Positions 12,093 to 25,500 are shown, counted from the stretch's first letter. The stretch: 64,000 nt of DNA from Toxoplasma gondii ME49 (GCF_000006565.2 NC_031476.1:3434458-3498457); one strand, 5' to 3'. The notes: generated by a model from the sequence alone, not told the origin. Translations and numbers: made by a program.

Positions 12093-15000
12093 ATGTCGCT
12101 CGCTACGCCTTTCAAGTCCGCCAGCGAAATGCTGGAATATATCCAAACGCATGAAGTTCAACTTCTTGACTGCTGCTTTGTCGACCCCTGTGGCCTTTGG
12201 CACCACTGCAGCATGCACGTTTCTCAGGTATTGACTAAACGAGTCAAGTGTGACATCTCTGCCACTCGCCTATATACATGTTCACATATTCACCTCTACA
12301 TACATGTATGCGGATATACTCAGATATTCAAGTGTACCACATATACACACACATATATATATATATATATATGTATGCGCTTGTATGTTAACGGACTTGT
12401 GGTTTCTGCCTGGTGTGTAGATTCGTATATTTTTGCTTATATCTGCACACGCTTTGTGGGATGCGTGGATCATGTACGGAGACATGTCGCAATTCGCATC
12501 TCTGGTAGCCTTTTTCGGATTAACTGACATCAGCGGCCTCGAGGGTGGGCGCTCTGCGCGCCTGTTTCGTGTAGACTTGTGGAAGTGGACCACCGCTTGT
12601 GTTTTTCTTTCCTCTCCAGGTCGATGAAAAAGCTCTGAGAGAAGGATTTGCTTTCGACGGCTCCTCCATCCGTCTGTTCGCCACAGTTGCATGCTCTGAC
12701 ATGTCCATGATTCCTGGTGCGTTCTGTTTTTCTGCATTGTTCTAAAGACACTGTCAACTCTCACCACCCGCCTTCACGTGCTCCGGATCGGAATCTTGTC
12801 TGTTGCTTGACGTGTATGAGTGGCGTAGAACTTCTCTCCCACTGCTGTCTTCTGCCCGCTTCAAGTCGCGATTCGTTCTCGCGGCTTTTCGCTCCTCGTT
12901 TCCTCCTCTCTCGTCTCCACGGCGGCTGTCCTGCGCCTTCGCCTTCTTTTTTCTGTGTGGCTCTCGTGCCTCTCTGGCGTACCTCACACGCTTCACTGTT
13001 TCTCCTTACCTCTTCCTGCCTTTTCTGTTTCGTCTGTGGGTTTCCAGGTCGCTCTCCATTCATCCCTCTGCTTCGCTCCTTCCCCTTCGTTCCACCGTGC
13101 CGCCTCGTGTGTCCCTGTTCTTTGCTTTGCCAGTGTCTGTCCTTTTCTTCTTTGTGTCTTTCTTCTCTGCTGTCTCTCTCCAGCTTCGCTTCTTTCTTCA
13201 GCTCGTCAGCGCTGACGTTCTCTTCGCGTTCTCCTTTTATTTCGTGTCTTTTGCAGATCCGAAGACTTGCTGGATCGACCCCTTCCAAGATCACAAGGTG
13301 CTGCATGTGACCTGCGACATCAGCGACCCGAACGGGAAGCCTCTTGAACGCTGCCCTCGACGTATCGCTCAACGCTGCGAGGCTTGGGTGACCTCTCTCG
13401 GCCTGGCAGATGCGGTGAGCGTCTCTATTTCTTCCTGCGCGCTTCTCTCGCTCGCTTTCTCCCCTGTTTTTCTTCCGGCTTCGTTCGGGACAAGAACGCT
13501 CTTCGTGAGGAGTGCGTCCGTGAGAAGCGTGGACAGGCCGTGTCTGTGGGCGGTCTTCGGTGTGACGGGGAAGAGGAGCGAGACGCCTTCAGACGCGGCT
13601 TCTGAGACTAAGTAACGAAGCCGAACCTGCGGCAGAAGTGAGGGGTAGACACATTCAAGGTAGCGCATACCTAAACGGGTTGTGTAGTCGACCTCAACGG
13701 TTTGTGGAGGCACTGAAACACAGTGACATCTCCACAGGTCAAATCTCTATTGCTTGGTGAAGAGCGGTGTCTACGCAGGAGAGGGGAGTCAAAAAGAACT
13801 GTCTCCAGGTGTGGGCAGAGGTGGTCAGCCTGGACAAAGCAGTTAAGGTCGCTCGGGGGACGATTTTGTTTTTGCGATTCTGAGTCCACGAATGTGTAGG
13901 ACACGGAATGCAAGAATGTCACTCCAGTCATGAGACACAACAGACTTCTCCGTGACTGGTGGACAGGCCGCCTGTGAATTGCGTGAGTGAGGTAGAGGGA
14001 TTAGGTTTCAGCATTTTTTGTGACAGCGATGCTCTTTCATGTCCGGGTTGTTTGTCGCATCTCGACAGCCTCTATCTCGGATCAGGGCAGAGTCTACATA
14101 CACTTTCCAGTTCTCGTTTTGCATGTGAAGCCAGAATGGTTTGCGACTGATCCACTCGGTGCAATAGTTGCAGCCTAGCTTCCGAGTTGCAAAGACGCTC
14201 GACCATTGTTTTGTCTTCGTCACAGGTCTACATTGGCCCAGAGGCGGAGTTCTTCATTCTCGATGACGTCAAGTACAAATGCTCTCCCAACAAAGTCAGC
14301 TACGAAATCGACTGCGAAGAAGGCACTTGGAACAGTGACGGTGAGTTCCTCGGCTCGCTCTCCCTGACTTTTGTTGTTCGTATAGTGATACAGAAACACG
14401 AGGGCGACCTTCGCTGTGGTGCACGCGTTCTTTCGTTGCATGCGCTGCCTTCGTTGCATGCACATCCACGCGTGAAGCGCGACATGGGAGTCAGAGGGCG
14501 AAGCGCGAAAAGCAATTGCAGTGAACGTTCTGTTTTTCTCTCCGTCTCCTGATGACGCTCTCGAAGACGCGGGAGAGAGGCTTACGTCCTCCAGAGTAGA
14601 AGTATCTTTGTTCTGCAGGAACAGATGAGCTCAACGGATAGAAATACTCTTTCCCTACACCACTGTTGGGTTTCGTTGTCTTTCCGTTTCCTTTAAGCTG
14701 CATTGTTTTCAGTTTCACCCTGGATACAGTTTCTCAGTTTTAGCAGTCTGCGCTCTCACCGCGGCTCACGCGTTTTGCAAAGAGCCCTCTGAAGAGTTCA
14801 GGGATTCACCTTTTCCTCTCTTGTATGACCCACGACACAACACGTATCCATTGTATGTTTTTTAATAGCCACTTCGGGTGTATTTTCCTTCTCTTCACAC
14901 ACCCTGCTTTGGGGAAGGACAGCGTGATTTTGCGTCAATTTTGCGGTGAAGTATTAGATCGGCACCCTTCTCACAACTTTCGTCCTCTGCCGCCCAGAGC

Positions 15001-17442
15001 GTGTGCGTGTCCGGAGTGTCGTCTTTCCTTCCTCTCTCTGCTTTCAAGGAAGTTAACTCGTTTTCCACATTTTTCCGCCTCCATCTTGTTTCTTCTACAG
15101 CGACGCTGACGGGGCCGACGGGATCTCGCAACCTGGGACACCGCATGCAGCACAAGAAGTGGTATTTTCCGGTCTCTCCAGTTGACAAGCATGCAAATCT
15201 CCGCACCGAAATGCTCCTGACGATGGGCGACCTGGGTCTGCCAATTGAAAAGCACCACCACGAGGTCGGCTGTTGCCAGCATGAATTAGGATTCACCTTC
15301 CGACGACTTGTAGACGCTGCAGATCTGATGATGGTGTACAAGTACGTGGTAAAGAACGTTGCACAGAAAGCCGGGAAGACAGCAACGTTCATGCCCAAGC
15401 CCATGGCCGGCGACTGCGGTTCTGGCATGCACAGCCACCAGTCGTTGTGGAAAAACGGGGCGAACCTGTTCTTCGATGCAAACGGCAGCTACATGAAACT
15501 CTCCCAGCTCGCCCTGTGGTACATCGGTGGCTTGCTGAAGCATGCGCATGCAGTTCTCGCGTTTACAAACTCCACGACCAACTCGTACAAGCGTCTCGTC
15601 CCCGGCTACGAGGCCCCGACGAAGTTGACTTACTCGAAGGTAACAGACTCAGAGAAACCGATAACGGAGTTGTGATGTTCTGTGCATCGAAGTGCCTTCT
15701 GGGTTCTCTGTGCATTCGTTAGACGCTGCTTGTTTAACCCAGAGGACTCCCCAGTTTTTACTTCCGGAGTCAGGCAGGCACAAATCACACACGTCTTGAT
15801 TATGTCCATCTACGTAACGAAGTCAATACTCGAGTATAGCTGGTATAGACCCCAACTTCCGGTAAACCCACGCTGCTAGTGATACAGCATCCAAGCAAAC
15901 GTGAATACCATGCGGGGCACGTGAGCAGTGAGGAATACCGAGAACTCTACAGAACAGTTATACATTCTACACTGAATGTGACTTTTCTTATAGGATGTAT
16001 TGGTTTCGCAGCTACAAGCCGCAACACTGGGACCTGCAAAAGCACTATCGAGTGGGAAGGAACCTGTTCGCGATCTCTGGACTAGTTCTACGTTTTTCTC
16101 CATTTCTGAGTTGCCTTCATCGATCCAAGGAAACTCGTGCTATCACTGCAATCGTCTGTATCCATAGAAGATCTATTCCAGTCCACGACTATATATATAT
16201 ATATATACTTGTAGATACACATATGCATATTTGTACAAATTCATACGTATAAATAAATATATATATATGTATATGTTTACGTGGTTAAATTTTGAGTGAC
16301 GCGTCGCGTTTGCATTTTGTTTACTTGTTCGAGTGGTGCATGTGTTTGCAGGGGAACCGCAGCGCAGCCATTCGGATTCCTCTGTGCGATGGAGACAACC
16401 CCAAGGCGAAGCGCTTGGAGTTCCGGTGTCCTGACGCCGCCGGGTGCCCATACCTCTGCTTTGCAGCGATGGTCATGGCAGGCGTCGACGGCATTCGCAA
16501 GAAAATCGAACCGCCGCCTCCTGCAGACTGCGACGCTGCAGAAATCGACTCGCGCGTCGTTCCTAGCACTCCGTCTTCGCTGAGTGAGGTCCTCGATGCT
16601 CTCGAACAAGACCACGACTTCCTGCTCGAAGGTGGAGTCTTCACCAAGGTACGAACGGCTTATGTAACGAAACACACCTTCCATGCTTCAATAGAAGCGA
16701 AACCTGACGTTTACTTATATATATAGATATAGGTAGATAAGGGGGGTTTACAATGAACGTCACCTTGTGCCTTCAACCCACAACTGTTCTTACCCGTTTA
16801 TATACGTATGTGCAGATGGTATCATTACTTTAATCACAGCATTCAATAACGTTGCTTTATTTTAACGTAGATCTTTCCCTACCAACCGACTGTGATGACC
16901 GTATCCCAATCCTTAAAAAAGGTTCATTTGGAGTCTTTCCTTGTTTCCTCTATGTAATCTACCCGGTGACTCTAATCTAAACGTGTTACAGTTTTTATCC
17001 GTACTCGTTCGTCACTACTGAGGGAATACTTGTATTTTTGGACTTTAAATTTGATTTCAGATGACAGGTGTTATTAAACTTATGACGTTGTTTTCCAATC
17101 TATCAGCCCAGAGCTTTAACGCGGACATCCCTGTAATTGGTCAACATCTGTTCTTGAAAGGCGTTTTGTCTCGTTTTTAAGTAAAACACATTTATCACCG
17201 AGTACTCGGTGGAGGTTGAGTGCACGAAAAGTGACACGCTTATTTTCTCAAGCTCGCAGAAGACACAGTAAGACAGTGATCGCGTTTTTCTAAGACCCAA
17301 GATAATGTGGAGAAAATGCCTGTTTGACTGCGTTGTTTTCCAGGATTTCATTCACGCTTACATCGAGATGAAACGTGCAGAAGTCGCAGCAGTCCAGCTC
17401 ACACCTCACCCCCGGGAGTACGAGCTCTACTACCATTGTTAG
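12093..17442 (+). CDS. Glutamine synthetase, bacterial type I-beta (GlnA-like), 7 exons
   Basis: Makes glutamine from glutamate, ammonia and ATP, expected as a cytosolic dodecamer. Exons: 12093-12227, 12620-12716, 13257-13414, 14226-14340, 15101-15639, 16352-16648, 17344-17442 (stop TAG); 479 aa, close to the ~470 aa of GSI. Motifs in order: [21 protein letters not shown] (metal-binding glutamates), [45 protein letters not shown], and the C-terminus [14 protein letters not shown], close to that of enterobacterial GlnA. Eukaryotes such as animals and plants use the unrelated-length GSII, so this is a bacterial-type enzyme, as known for apicomplexans. The ATG at 12093 gives the normal family N-terminus, but the frame stays open 225 codons upstream. 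The adenylylation tyrosine of GSI-beta is absent. Confidence 0.96.
12353..12372. repeat. (TA)n microsatellite, GS intron 1
   Basis: Ten TA units flanked by CA- and TG-rich sequence in the first GS intron. Confidence 0.93.
16190..16268. repeat. (TA)n tracts, GS intron 5
   Basis: Tracts at 16190-16207 and 16258-16268 in the intron before GS exon 6. Confidence 0.9.
16508..16576 (+). other. GS loop equivalent to the bacterial adenylylation loop, tyrosine absent
   Basis: In enterobacterial GSI-beta the loop between GIKNKI and the SLEEAL helix carries the tyrosine (NLYDLPPEE) adenylylated by GlnE. Here the loop after VDGIRKKI reads [20 protein letters not shown] with no tyrosine, while both flanks align well. 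The protein therefore keeps the GSI-beta insert but not the regulatory residue. The bacterial sequence is recalled, not searched. Confidence 0.75.
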
Positions 17443-18095
17443 AAAGAGACAAACAAGTGGCAGGCATATCTTTTTCCACTTGGCAGAAAACGAGGTAAAC
17501 CGAGATGAAGACTCGGTCTGGCTTTCCCTCTCCGGCGTTACGTAGCCTCGGTATCGGTTGCGTGTAGACAGCGAAGATTCCCAGCAAAATCCAGGGCTGG
17601 TCGTCCAGACTATTTTTGTATGCCACTGCATGCCGGTCGAGGCTTTATACGGATCTACTCATCTCCGTGCGTACACATCTTACAAAGCATGTATACAGAG
17701 ATAGGCGGAGCCTTACAGAGGGTTTGTGACACTTGACGGGTGTACCTTGCTGCATGCCTGCGAGCGTGCAGTCCAGCTTTGTTGTAGACTCATTGTGATT
17801 GGCTATACAGATTTGCATGCGTACGATTACATGCGCGTGTGCAGGGTTGTGTATTGATGGATGCGGATGCATGAACCAGTCCACGCGTCTGCGAAGTTGT
17901 CGGAGGTATATAGTGAACTGACTGGAAGGGGGGGTGACGAGATTCGGCGCAGAAACAGATTTTTGTGCAGTTATCAAATTGTCACCGGATGTTGCCAGCG
18001 AGATTGTTTCTTTCCGTTTCACTTGGTTCCTTGCGACCTCGCTGTTGGGGTACTTGTAGAATATCAACACGACTGCACCTGTCATTTTTGACGCG

Positions 18096-18317
18096 ATGGA
18101 CATAGATCCGCTGACGAACGCAGAAGACACAGAGCCGCCGGCTCGGGGTGTGTTTTCGTCACTCTTGTTAGTCTGTCGAATGCCAAAAAATGAAGAATCC
18201 CTAGAGGAGAGTGTATCTCGTTCTCCAGCAGCGCCCTCTCTCTCAAAAGCGACTTCCTGGCTTCTGATCAGGCGAACAAACCGTGGCGGGTTTTTGACAC
18301 TTTGTGCATGGGGGTAG
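18096..18317 (+). CDS. Possible small ORF or first exon, unknown function
   Basis: An ATG-initiated frame of 73 codons begins MDIDPLTNAEDTEPPARG and is acidic at the start, then runs through a basic, hydrophobic end (SWLLIRRTNRGGFLTLCAW) to a TAG. A GT (gtagaa) sits just before the stop, so it could be a first exon. No family is recognised and the minus strand is also open here. It may be chance sequence in the GS 3' UTR. Confidence 0.15.
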   Translation: MDIDPLTNAEDTEPPARGVFSSLLLVCRMPKNEESLEESVSRSPAAPSLSKATSWLLIRRTNRGGFLTLCAWG

Positions 18318-19417
18318 AAATTGCAATGAAACGGAGGGGATGTAGGCGTAAACGCCGAGGAGACCCACCCCACTTAACAAAGATTTCCCCTGGCTCACTC
18401 GTGGTTTGTCTCGGCAACAGCAACACGGGCAGGGGCGTTGTGTTCTTTCTTCGTTGTTGTTGTCAGAAGCAATAGTATTTGACGGCAGTGCTACCTCTAA
18501 CTGGTGCCTCTGTTATCAACAAAGTACTCAGGGAGCCCCTTTGTTCCTTTGCACCGAATTTTCGTCGATGAAAAAACACTTCATAACATGCTTCTCGTCC
18601 GTCTTCAAGGACATCCACAAAGAGACTATGCATGCTTTACCTCTTCCGAACCAACTACATGAAAATACAAACGGAAACCAACTCGGCTGCGATGTACCAA
18701 ATCGAGTAGGACCACACAATTATACACATGCATGCAGTTGCACGTTGCTCGGTTTATTTGCCTTCGACTTCCCCGTCTCTGTGTGAAACACACGCCGGGA
18801 TCTGTGGCTAGCTGAAACATCGAACGCTGAAATAAAGACGGGCACCATTTGAAGCACTGAAGAATCGTGACTTCGTGATTCATGAAACCTGAGTTACCAG
18901 GCGATACGAAAACGCTTGACGGGTTGTCACCTCGCCAGCGAGAAAGAATGATCAGTAGCCAAAGTGCTGAGATGCGCCCGAGGAAAATCCCGGGGCAAAG
19001 CCAACGAATGCGTCAGTAAAAAAAAGAGACAGGAGGGAGGCAGCAATTACAAAGATGGAAGCTGGACAGCGAGAGCAGGTGCACGAGTCCTCCAATTCGA
19101 AGAACTCAGCTTCATGGCAGAGCCCCAGCTTCAAGAAAAAGGGCAGGCAGACACATGGTACAGGACGAGAGGTGACCACCGAGGTTTTTCTCTATTTCGA
19201 GCAGTAGGAAAAGAAAACCCCCAATAGCACTTTGAGCATCGACAGACGTTTGTGAGGAGGGATATCCCTGGAACGCTAGAGGAGACACGCACCTCGCAGA
19301 AGCGATGACAACGTTGACCAGTCCGCATGAAACGTATACAGCGCGTTCTGCCTTGGAGAGAATTCTTTCCAGATATCGACAAGCACGAAAACAAAACATC
19401 ATAGTTCAATTGAAGGA

Positions 19418-19440
19418 TATATATATATATATATATATAT
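19418..19440. repeat. (TA)n microsatellite, GS/DNAH1 intergenic
   Basis: About 11 TA units between the two convergent genes. Confidence 0.95.
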
Positions 19441-20015
19441 GGTCACAATCGTGTTGGGAGTAATCGTCTCTTGAGACCACGGATTCTTCATAAGCATGTT
19501 CAGGGGAGTTTATGCACATATTTATTGAGTTTATGTGCTGAGTTGGAGGAGAAGGGCGACTCCCCTCTTTGCCCAGTAAGCCGCGGAACTTTGATGAGGA
19601 TCTATAGGAAGTCGAACAGTTAGCACGTAGTTTGTCGAGAGCCCTGAACAACACACAAAAGAACTGAAAGTGCGAAACTGGCTTCACACAAAGACACTAA
19701 TTTTCTTTGCATGCCTTTTCACATTCGTGTACAGCCTAGATGTCCCTCCATCTTCGATGACTTTATGGACAGCGACAGAAAAAGATGGAAATCCGGCTAG
19801 GACCAGTACACCACTTTGAACGACAATCGACAGTCCCCAAAGGACAGTACACAAATGTGTGATTGTACGCATCAGTAATCCTGTGGAACTGCACAAGTGT
19901 CTTAAGATTGCTGGTACGTGATTGTGTATTTAGACAACAGGCGAATACACGTCCTTGGTGTATGCTCAGAACTGTCTCGATGTCACTTTCCCTCTAACCG
20001 TCTTTCTCTCTGTAG

Positions 20016-20163
20016 ACGTATCTATTCCATGGCTAAGGGAATCGGGTTGTGTTACCGTGTATTCTCCGCCGTGATACACCTTTTGATGTGGCCTGAGTTG
20101 GATGTGGTTCCCTCCACAAAGTACGAGCTTGAAAAGGCTCTAGGTCTCGAGGCTCCTGAGTGA
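20016..20163 (+). CDS. Possible terminal exon of an unidentified + strand gene
   Basis: After a pyrimidine-rich stretch ending in TAG at 20015, a frame reads RIYSMAKGIGLCYRVFSAV and then HLLMWPELDVVPSTKYELEK before a TGA at 20161-20163. The mix of a hydrophobic helix and an acidic tail is protein-like, but no upstream exon with matching phase was found and no family is recognised. It lies within the expected 3' UTR of DNAH1 on the other strand. Confidence 0.13.
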
Positions 20164-20293
20164 TTCATCCGCGGCATTTTATCTAAATAGTTGTTTCCTC
20201 TCGATAAACGAATGATTCTCGTATCGGGACTGGAACATCGCCAGGATTCCTCTGTGATATTCGGGCTTTGATGAATACTCGAATGTTACTTTG

Positions 20294-22552
20294 TCAACCA
20301 AACCCATGACTCGACAAGTAGCTAGTTGACTGCATGTATCTTAGAAATAAGAGAACCATTTTCTTGTCTTGTGCCGCACCCGTCGTTGACAGCGTTCCTG
20401 CACGCGCAGCCGTCTTATAGACGGGGCATTCATAGACGTCTCGAGACTTTCTTGGTCGCGATGACTCGCAGGGCTCAATCCAAATCATGGGCATTTCGTG
20501 GAAAAGAACACCTGGATGAGCTTCAGCTACCACCTGAGTGCGAGCAGGCGAAAGCGACACCAAGGAGAAGACATGCGATGTCAAGGGCCACTCTATCCCA
20601 AACTGGTGGGCTGCTGGTATTCATGGCATCAGCATAATGAAATAACCGTAACGGTGGAACTAACTTGATGAACATAGCCACGTAGGCAATGAAGCTGCAT
20701 TCCGTCTAACCTTTCCACTGGATGCGCTTTCAACTTGTTACAGGCTATGAGAATGAAGGTAAGAGAATGCGTAACGCCGTCCATGGAAAACAAAAACGCT
20801 TTAAAGAGAATGAGAGGACGCAGTGATAAACGTTTGAAGACACAGAACATGGGCCGGGGAAAAACAAACCCCTTCATGATCTAAACCAATGGTCCATGCG
20901 GGTCCTCCAAGAAAGATATAAAAGAACATGACAGAAAAACATCTGTTGGAGTGCGTCGCTTTCGACTGTGATGGCCACTGATTAGAGAAAAACGGAAAGA
21001 CTGTATTTTTTTATGGCTCCCGCAGCTCTCCTTGCACCGTTGGAACGCATTCCACACCCGAGATCCACGCTCTATTTTGCAACGTGAAGATAATTCTTTT
21101 GGAAAATTTGAACCAATAGAGTCCGATATAGCAATATAACACTGATGCACACTACCGTGCTTTCGTCTTCCGTGACCCATTTCAGCTCGTTGTTTCGACG
21201 ATGCTCAACGTTCCTACCAGACATCGTGACTACATACGGTGGTTGGTGTGCTCCAAATAATTATTATCACCCCAGCGCCTAGCTATACTTTCAGAAACAT
21301 CTGATGCATTTTTGAGCGTTCAACATGTAGTCAGAGGGCCGCAACACAGCCGTTTAGGACGTTTTTCACCTCAAAAAGGAATTTGTCCCCAGCGTCGTAC
21401 ATATCGGATGAGAGATCTGCCGAGAGCAACTCGATGTCGAAAAATGCCATGTGCAATGCCTTTAGCACCCCACAAACGCATTTCTCCCCGTGGGATCCGA
21501 GGAAGTCAGTGGACAGAGTGAAGAAACTGAACGAAACTGTGCACTCCGCATTGTTCGCCTTACCGTTTCGTCGTCATCCCACCGTGCTCCTTCTAAATAC
21601 AATCCATAGACGTGACATCCGACAGACGGCGGAGACAGGGCAGCTTTAGCGTCCGTTTCAGACTTGGTCGAGGACTGGAGAACCTCGAAATCGAGAGAAA
21701 TTTCGTCTATCGGCACTTGCGCGAGTCTTGAGAAACTCTGGAGGACAGCTGTTAAAAATGACTGCGTAAAGAAGAACCCCGGGAGCCAGAAAGCCGCGGG
21801 AGGTCCTTCGTCGACCCATCGGCTGAAGAACTGCAACCGCTGAATCAAGTCTTTTATCCACGAACTCAGAGGCTTCATCGACGGATAAGCAAAACGCAAA
21901 AACTCTCTTGGCACGCGATTATCAGACAGGTTATTCCCCAGCTCTTCCAGCTCTGGAGTTAGGAGAACGAGGCCGTTTTCTGCGTCCTGGGGCGGAGAAA
22001 AACACACAACAAACGTTCTGGAAAGAAGAGGTGAATTTCTGGAGAGAACGCCAGTACGATGTTCGCCACAGATGTACCCACATAGGTTATAAGTAGAGAG
22101 GGCCAAGGTACAAACGATCCGCGAAACAGAAAACATACCTCATCCGTAAAAACGTTCCTTCACACCTCGGTTGTCTGCATCTCATACCTAAGGTCTCGCG
22201 GACCATTTGGAAAGAGACACCACTATACCAATGCAAACACATGAGAACGTCAAGTATATATGTTTACCATTCGGATAGATCCATCACTCGCATGTCTAGA
22301 TATATGTACATCTATTTTCTGAAGCCCTCGGTAATCCTCCAACACGAAACGGACTGTGTTATATGCATCATTAGTTTCTCTTGAGAAGCATTCAGAAACT
22401 ACATGGCTCACTTACAGATACTCATTTCGCCATGTAACCGCCTGCTTACTCACCAGGGAAGGCATGAGAAGCACCGCGCCAGTCTGGCTATCAAAGCAGC
22501 TGTCCATCTCCTCAACTGTAATCATTAACGCTTATAGACGGAATGCTGGTAC

Positions 22553-22583
<31 letters not shown>

Positions 22584-25500
22584 CATATATTTGGAGCGGT
22601 ACAAAGACTGACAGTGTTTTCGTATGCGCACTTCGCATGGTGCACCTGAGACCAAATGATTTGTAAGATTTTTCTGGGGGTGCTCGTGTCCAGTTTGCTT
22701 GTTAACTTTGCTTGTTACCTGCAGCGCCTTGAGCTGTGCCTTTATGACTTTTAGCAATCGGTTATATCGACTCAGCTCCTGGACAAGAACTGTGTTTAGA
22801 ATCTCCTCGTATCGAACTGGGTATTTCTGCTCAACTGCGGCAATGTCAAAGAGCTCGGGCAGTTGGTCCTGAAGTTTCTGTGCCACTGCAGAGGCAGGTG
22901 TAGAAGAGCTCCCAGATGCATTTCCAGACGAAGTGCGCGGCTGGAGAGAAAGAACTGCGTCAAGAATGGAACTCGCCTCCGATATCGCCACCGACATATT
23001 TGCATTTGGATGAAGTGTGTAAACCTGAATCAACACGTACGAAAAGCACGCGGAGTTGTCACACACAGTTGTATGTGTTTAATTTGCATGTATTATACAT
23101 ATTACACACATATATATACTATTTATATATGTTGCTCATATAATACGTGCATTTGTATTTCAGATGCATATGCTCGTTGATATGTTTATCAGAATAAATG
23201 CATATTCGGACGTATATATATATATATATATATATATCGCTACATCTACAGGTCAGCGCATATACGTGTAAAAGCAACAAAATAGCTGTATCGACAGAAA
23301 TGTGTTGTGGTCTCGAAAGGAAGTTTCGCTGGCTGCCGCGGTAAACAACCGCATGCACCAAGACCTATAGTGTTGAACATGGATATCCCTAAAGGAGACA
23401 TAATGAGCGGCAGAGCATATCTACCTGTCTGTTCAAATACCTTACACTGATGTATAATGATATGTGCGTGTTTTCTTGTTGAACCGTTGGGTTTCGCCCT
23501 GCTTACCTCAGGGCTTTCCTCTGTTGGCATTTCGCGTATGAAGTCTAGATACTCTTCAAGTGTAAATGTCGCAGGAGGAACTTCAATTCCCTCCGACGCA
23601 CTGAGACAGAAACCTTCCTCGAGAATTTCAGGGGAGTAGATATCGTCAATAAGGTAGTTGATGAGGCGTCTGCATGCACAGACACCAGAAGGAGTAAGTC
23701 ATGCGGAAACCTGCTGGCAAAATGTTGACTGTGCTACGCACATCTCTCGGAATGCATAGGACGTCTGTCTTCCACGAAAGAGCATGCCGCACATGCCTTG
23801 TGTTTCTCCTTTTCCAATGTTACCTGTCTCCTCTTCTGCCTCTCTCTCTTACTTCACACTGGCGCATATTCATGCGAGCACCCCCGAGAAGAAGCGCGGT
23901 GTGGCCGCAGAATGATCTGCTCGACTACATGTGATTGCTTCAAGTGCCGACGAATGCAAACGTCTCTGTTTTGTAGATCTACGCAGATGCAGAAGTGCTG
24001 GTGCGTATCCATTAGCTTAAAATAGTGCACTTGATTGGGTTTGTGATTTTTTTCAGACGTCGACAGGGGAAGAAAGCCATGACGTAGCGCGTCTCGACAA
24101 GTTCAAATAAAGAAGCGGCTTTTTAATCACGGTTTCTATTGTTCACTACACGTTCCATACTATTACCTAAAGTGCTTTAATATTCAAAAACATAGATCAA
24201 GAAGGACCGAACAACTTGCCCCAGCGTGGGTGCTTGTGGCTGTGTAAATATTGGGAGGTTGCTTCCTTCTTTCATTCGCGAGTGTTCGAGACTCTAGAGA
24301 AGCGGCGTCACGAAGACTGACCTATCCCAAGGATCTGTGATGCGTCCTCCGTAGTTTGTCTCGGCCGCAAGATACTTGAGAGTTTTCCAGGGTATCTGGT
24401 CAAATGCGCCGACGAAGTGTCTCAGCTGCTGGATCGATATCTGCATGTCGCTTTGTGAGAACTCGTAAGGCACGTTCCATCCTAGTGGACCGAACTTCCT
24501 TCTCTCGAGGAGCATCGCGTGGAAAAAGCACAACGCAAACAGCATGTTTTTCCACGCGGTTGGCTTCGGGTGGTCCTCCTGAAACCGCAGAAAAGCCAAA
24601 GAGCGCAGAGATGCTCAGTCGGGTATTCTTTTCCTGGATGAGCAAGCACATTTACGCGGACCACCATTTCCAGTCGAGAACTCGGATAGATGCGTGAGCA
24701 GCTCCAGACAGACGTATCGACATGTAAGTAGGCACAACGTGACACGCACACACATGGAGACGATTTTGCGTTGGAGCAGGATGGAAAAAAGGGGGCGAAG
24801 CATTGGTGCACCCAGATTTCCGAACGGCTTCCAGGTTTTATCTATGTACGTGGTAGCTATCTGAAAACACGCAGGAGACGCAAGCACATGTGGAAGAGTC
24901 TTGCTTTCACGCGAGCGCATAACCAAGTCGTACGCTGGAGAAGCGTGCGGTTATGGATATCGGACGGGAGACACGGACGAAAGGACCTCACCACTTTTTT
25001 CACACGAAAAGTGTAAAGTCTTACAAGGAAAGATTCGTCGAAGCCAAGGTAAGACCGCAGGAGGTTCTGGCGCAGACCGCGAGGCGGCTCATTCGTCACT
25101 TTCACGCTGTTCTGAACAGGGAAGGGAAGCGACGCCACGGGAACAAGGGAAATTCAACCTGAGAAAGACGCAAGCGCACGTACACCTTCTCGGCGAGAGG
25201 AAAAAGAAACCCGCCGTGCTTCTACTGGCTGGGACTCTAGCCTCACGCTCACGAGCTGGACGGTCGGTCGGGAAAGTCGGGCGACCGCATGCCCGTCAGG
25301 CAAGGAGGTGAAAAACGGTTCTCTGGTATTAGCGGGGGACACGTATTCTCTCCCCTCAGTTGCCGTTTTCTTTGCTTCTTTCTGCCAGAGTACGGACCGT
25401 AGAGAAATGTACAGCGATGGGCAATGGAGAAACCAACGTCACATTTCGTTCTCCACTGGCTCCGTACCAAAAGCACTGATTCAGGAAACTGAGGCGACGG

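Larger units (their letters stand above)
17443..20293. other. Intergenic between convergent GS and DNAH1 3' ends
   Basis: This 2.85 kb lies between the stop codons of GS (+) and DNAH1 (-) and should contain both 3' UTRs. Open frames occur on both strands, including a 242-codon minus-strand frame (17645-18373) and short hydrophobic minus-strand frames near 18950-19400 and 19684-19896. None forms a convincing spliced gene. Two plus-strand pieces are listed separately at low confidence. A (TA)n tract lies at 19418-19440. Confidence 0.5.

Noticed and set aside
17645..18373. 242-codon minus-strand open frame downstream of GS
   Set aside because: No recognisable domain and no splice partner; it overlaps a competing plus-strand frame and lies where the GS 3' UTR is expected.
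22439..22512. Possible extra DNAH1 exon reading [20 protein letters not shown]
   Set aside because: It has good splice signals, but joining exon 25 directly to exon 26 gives the canonical [19 protein letters not shown] sequence with matching phase, and inserting this piece breaks both frame and family alignment.
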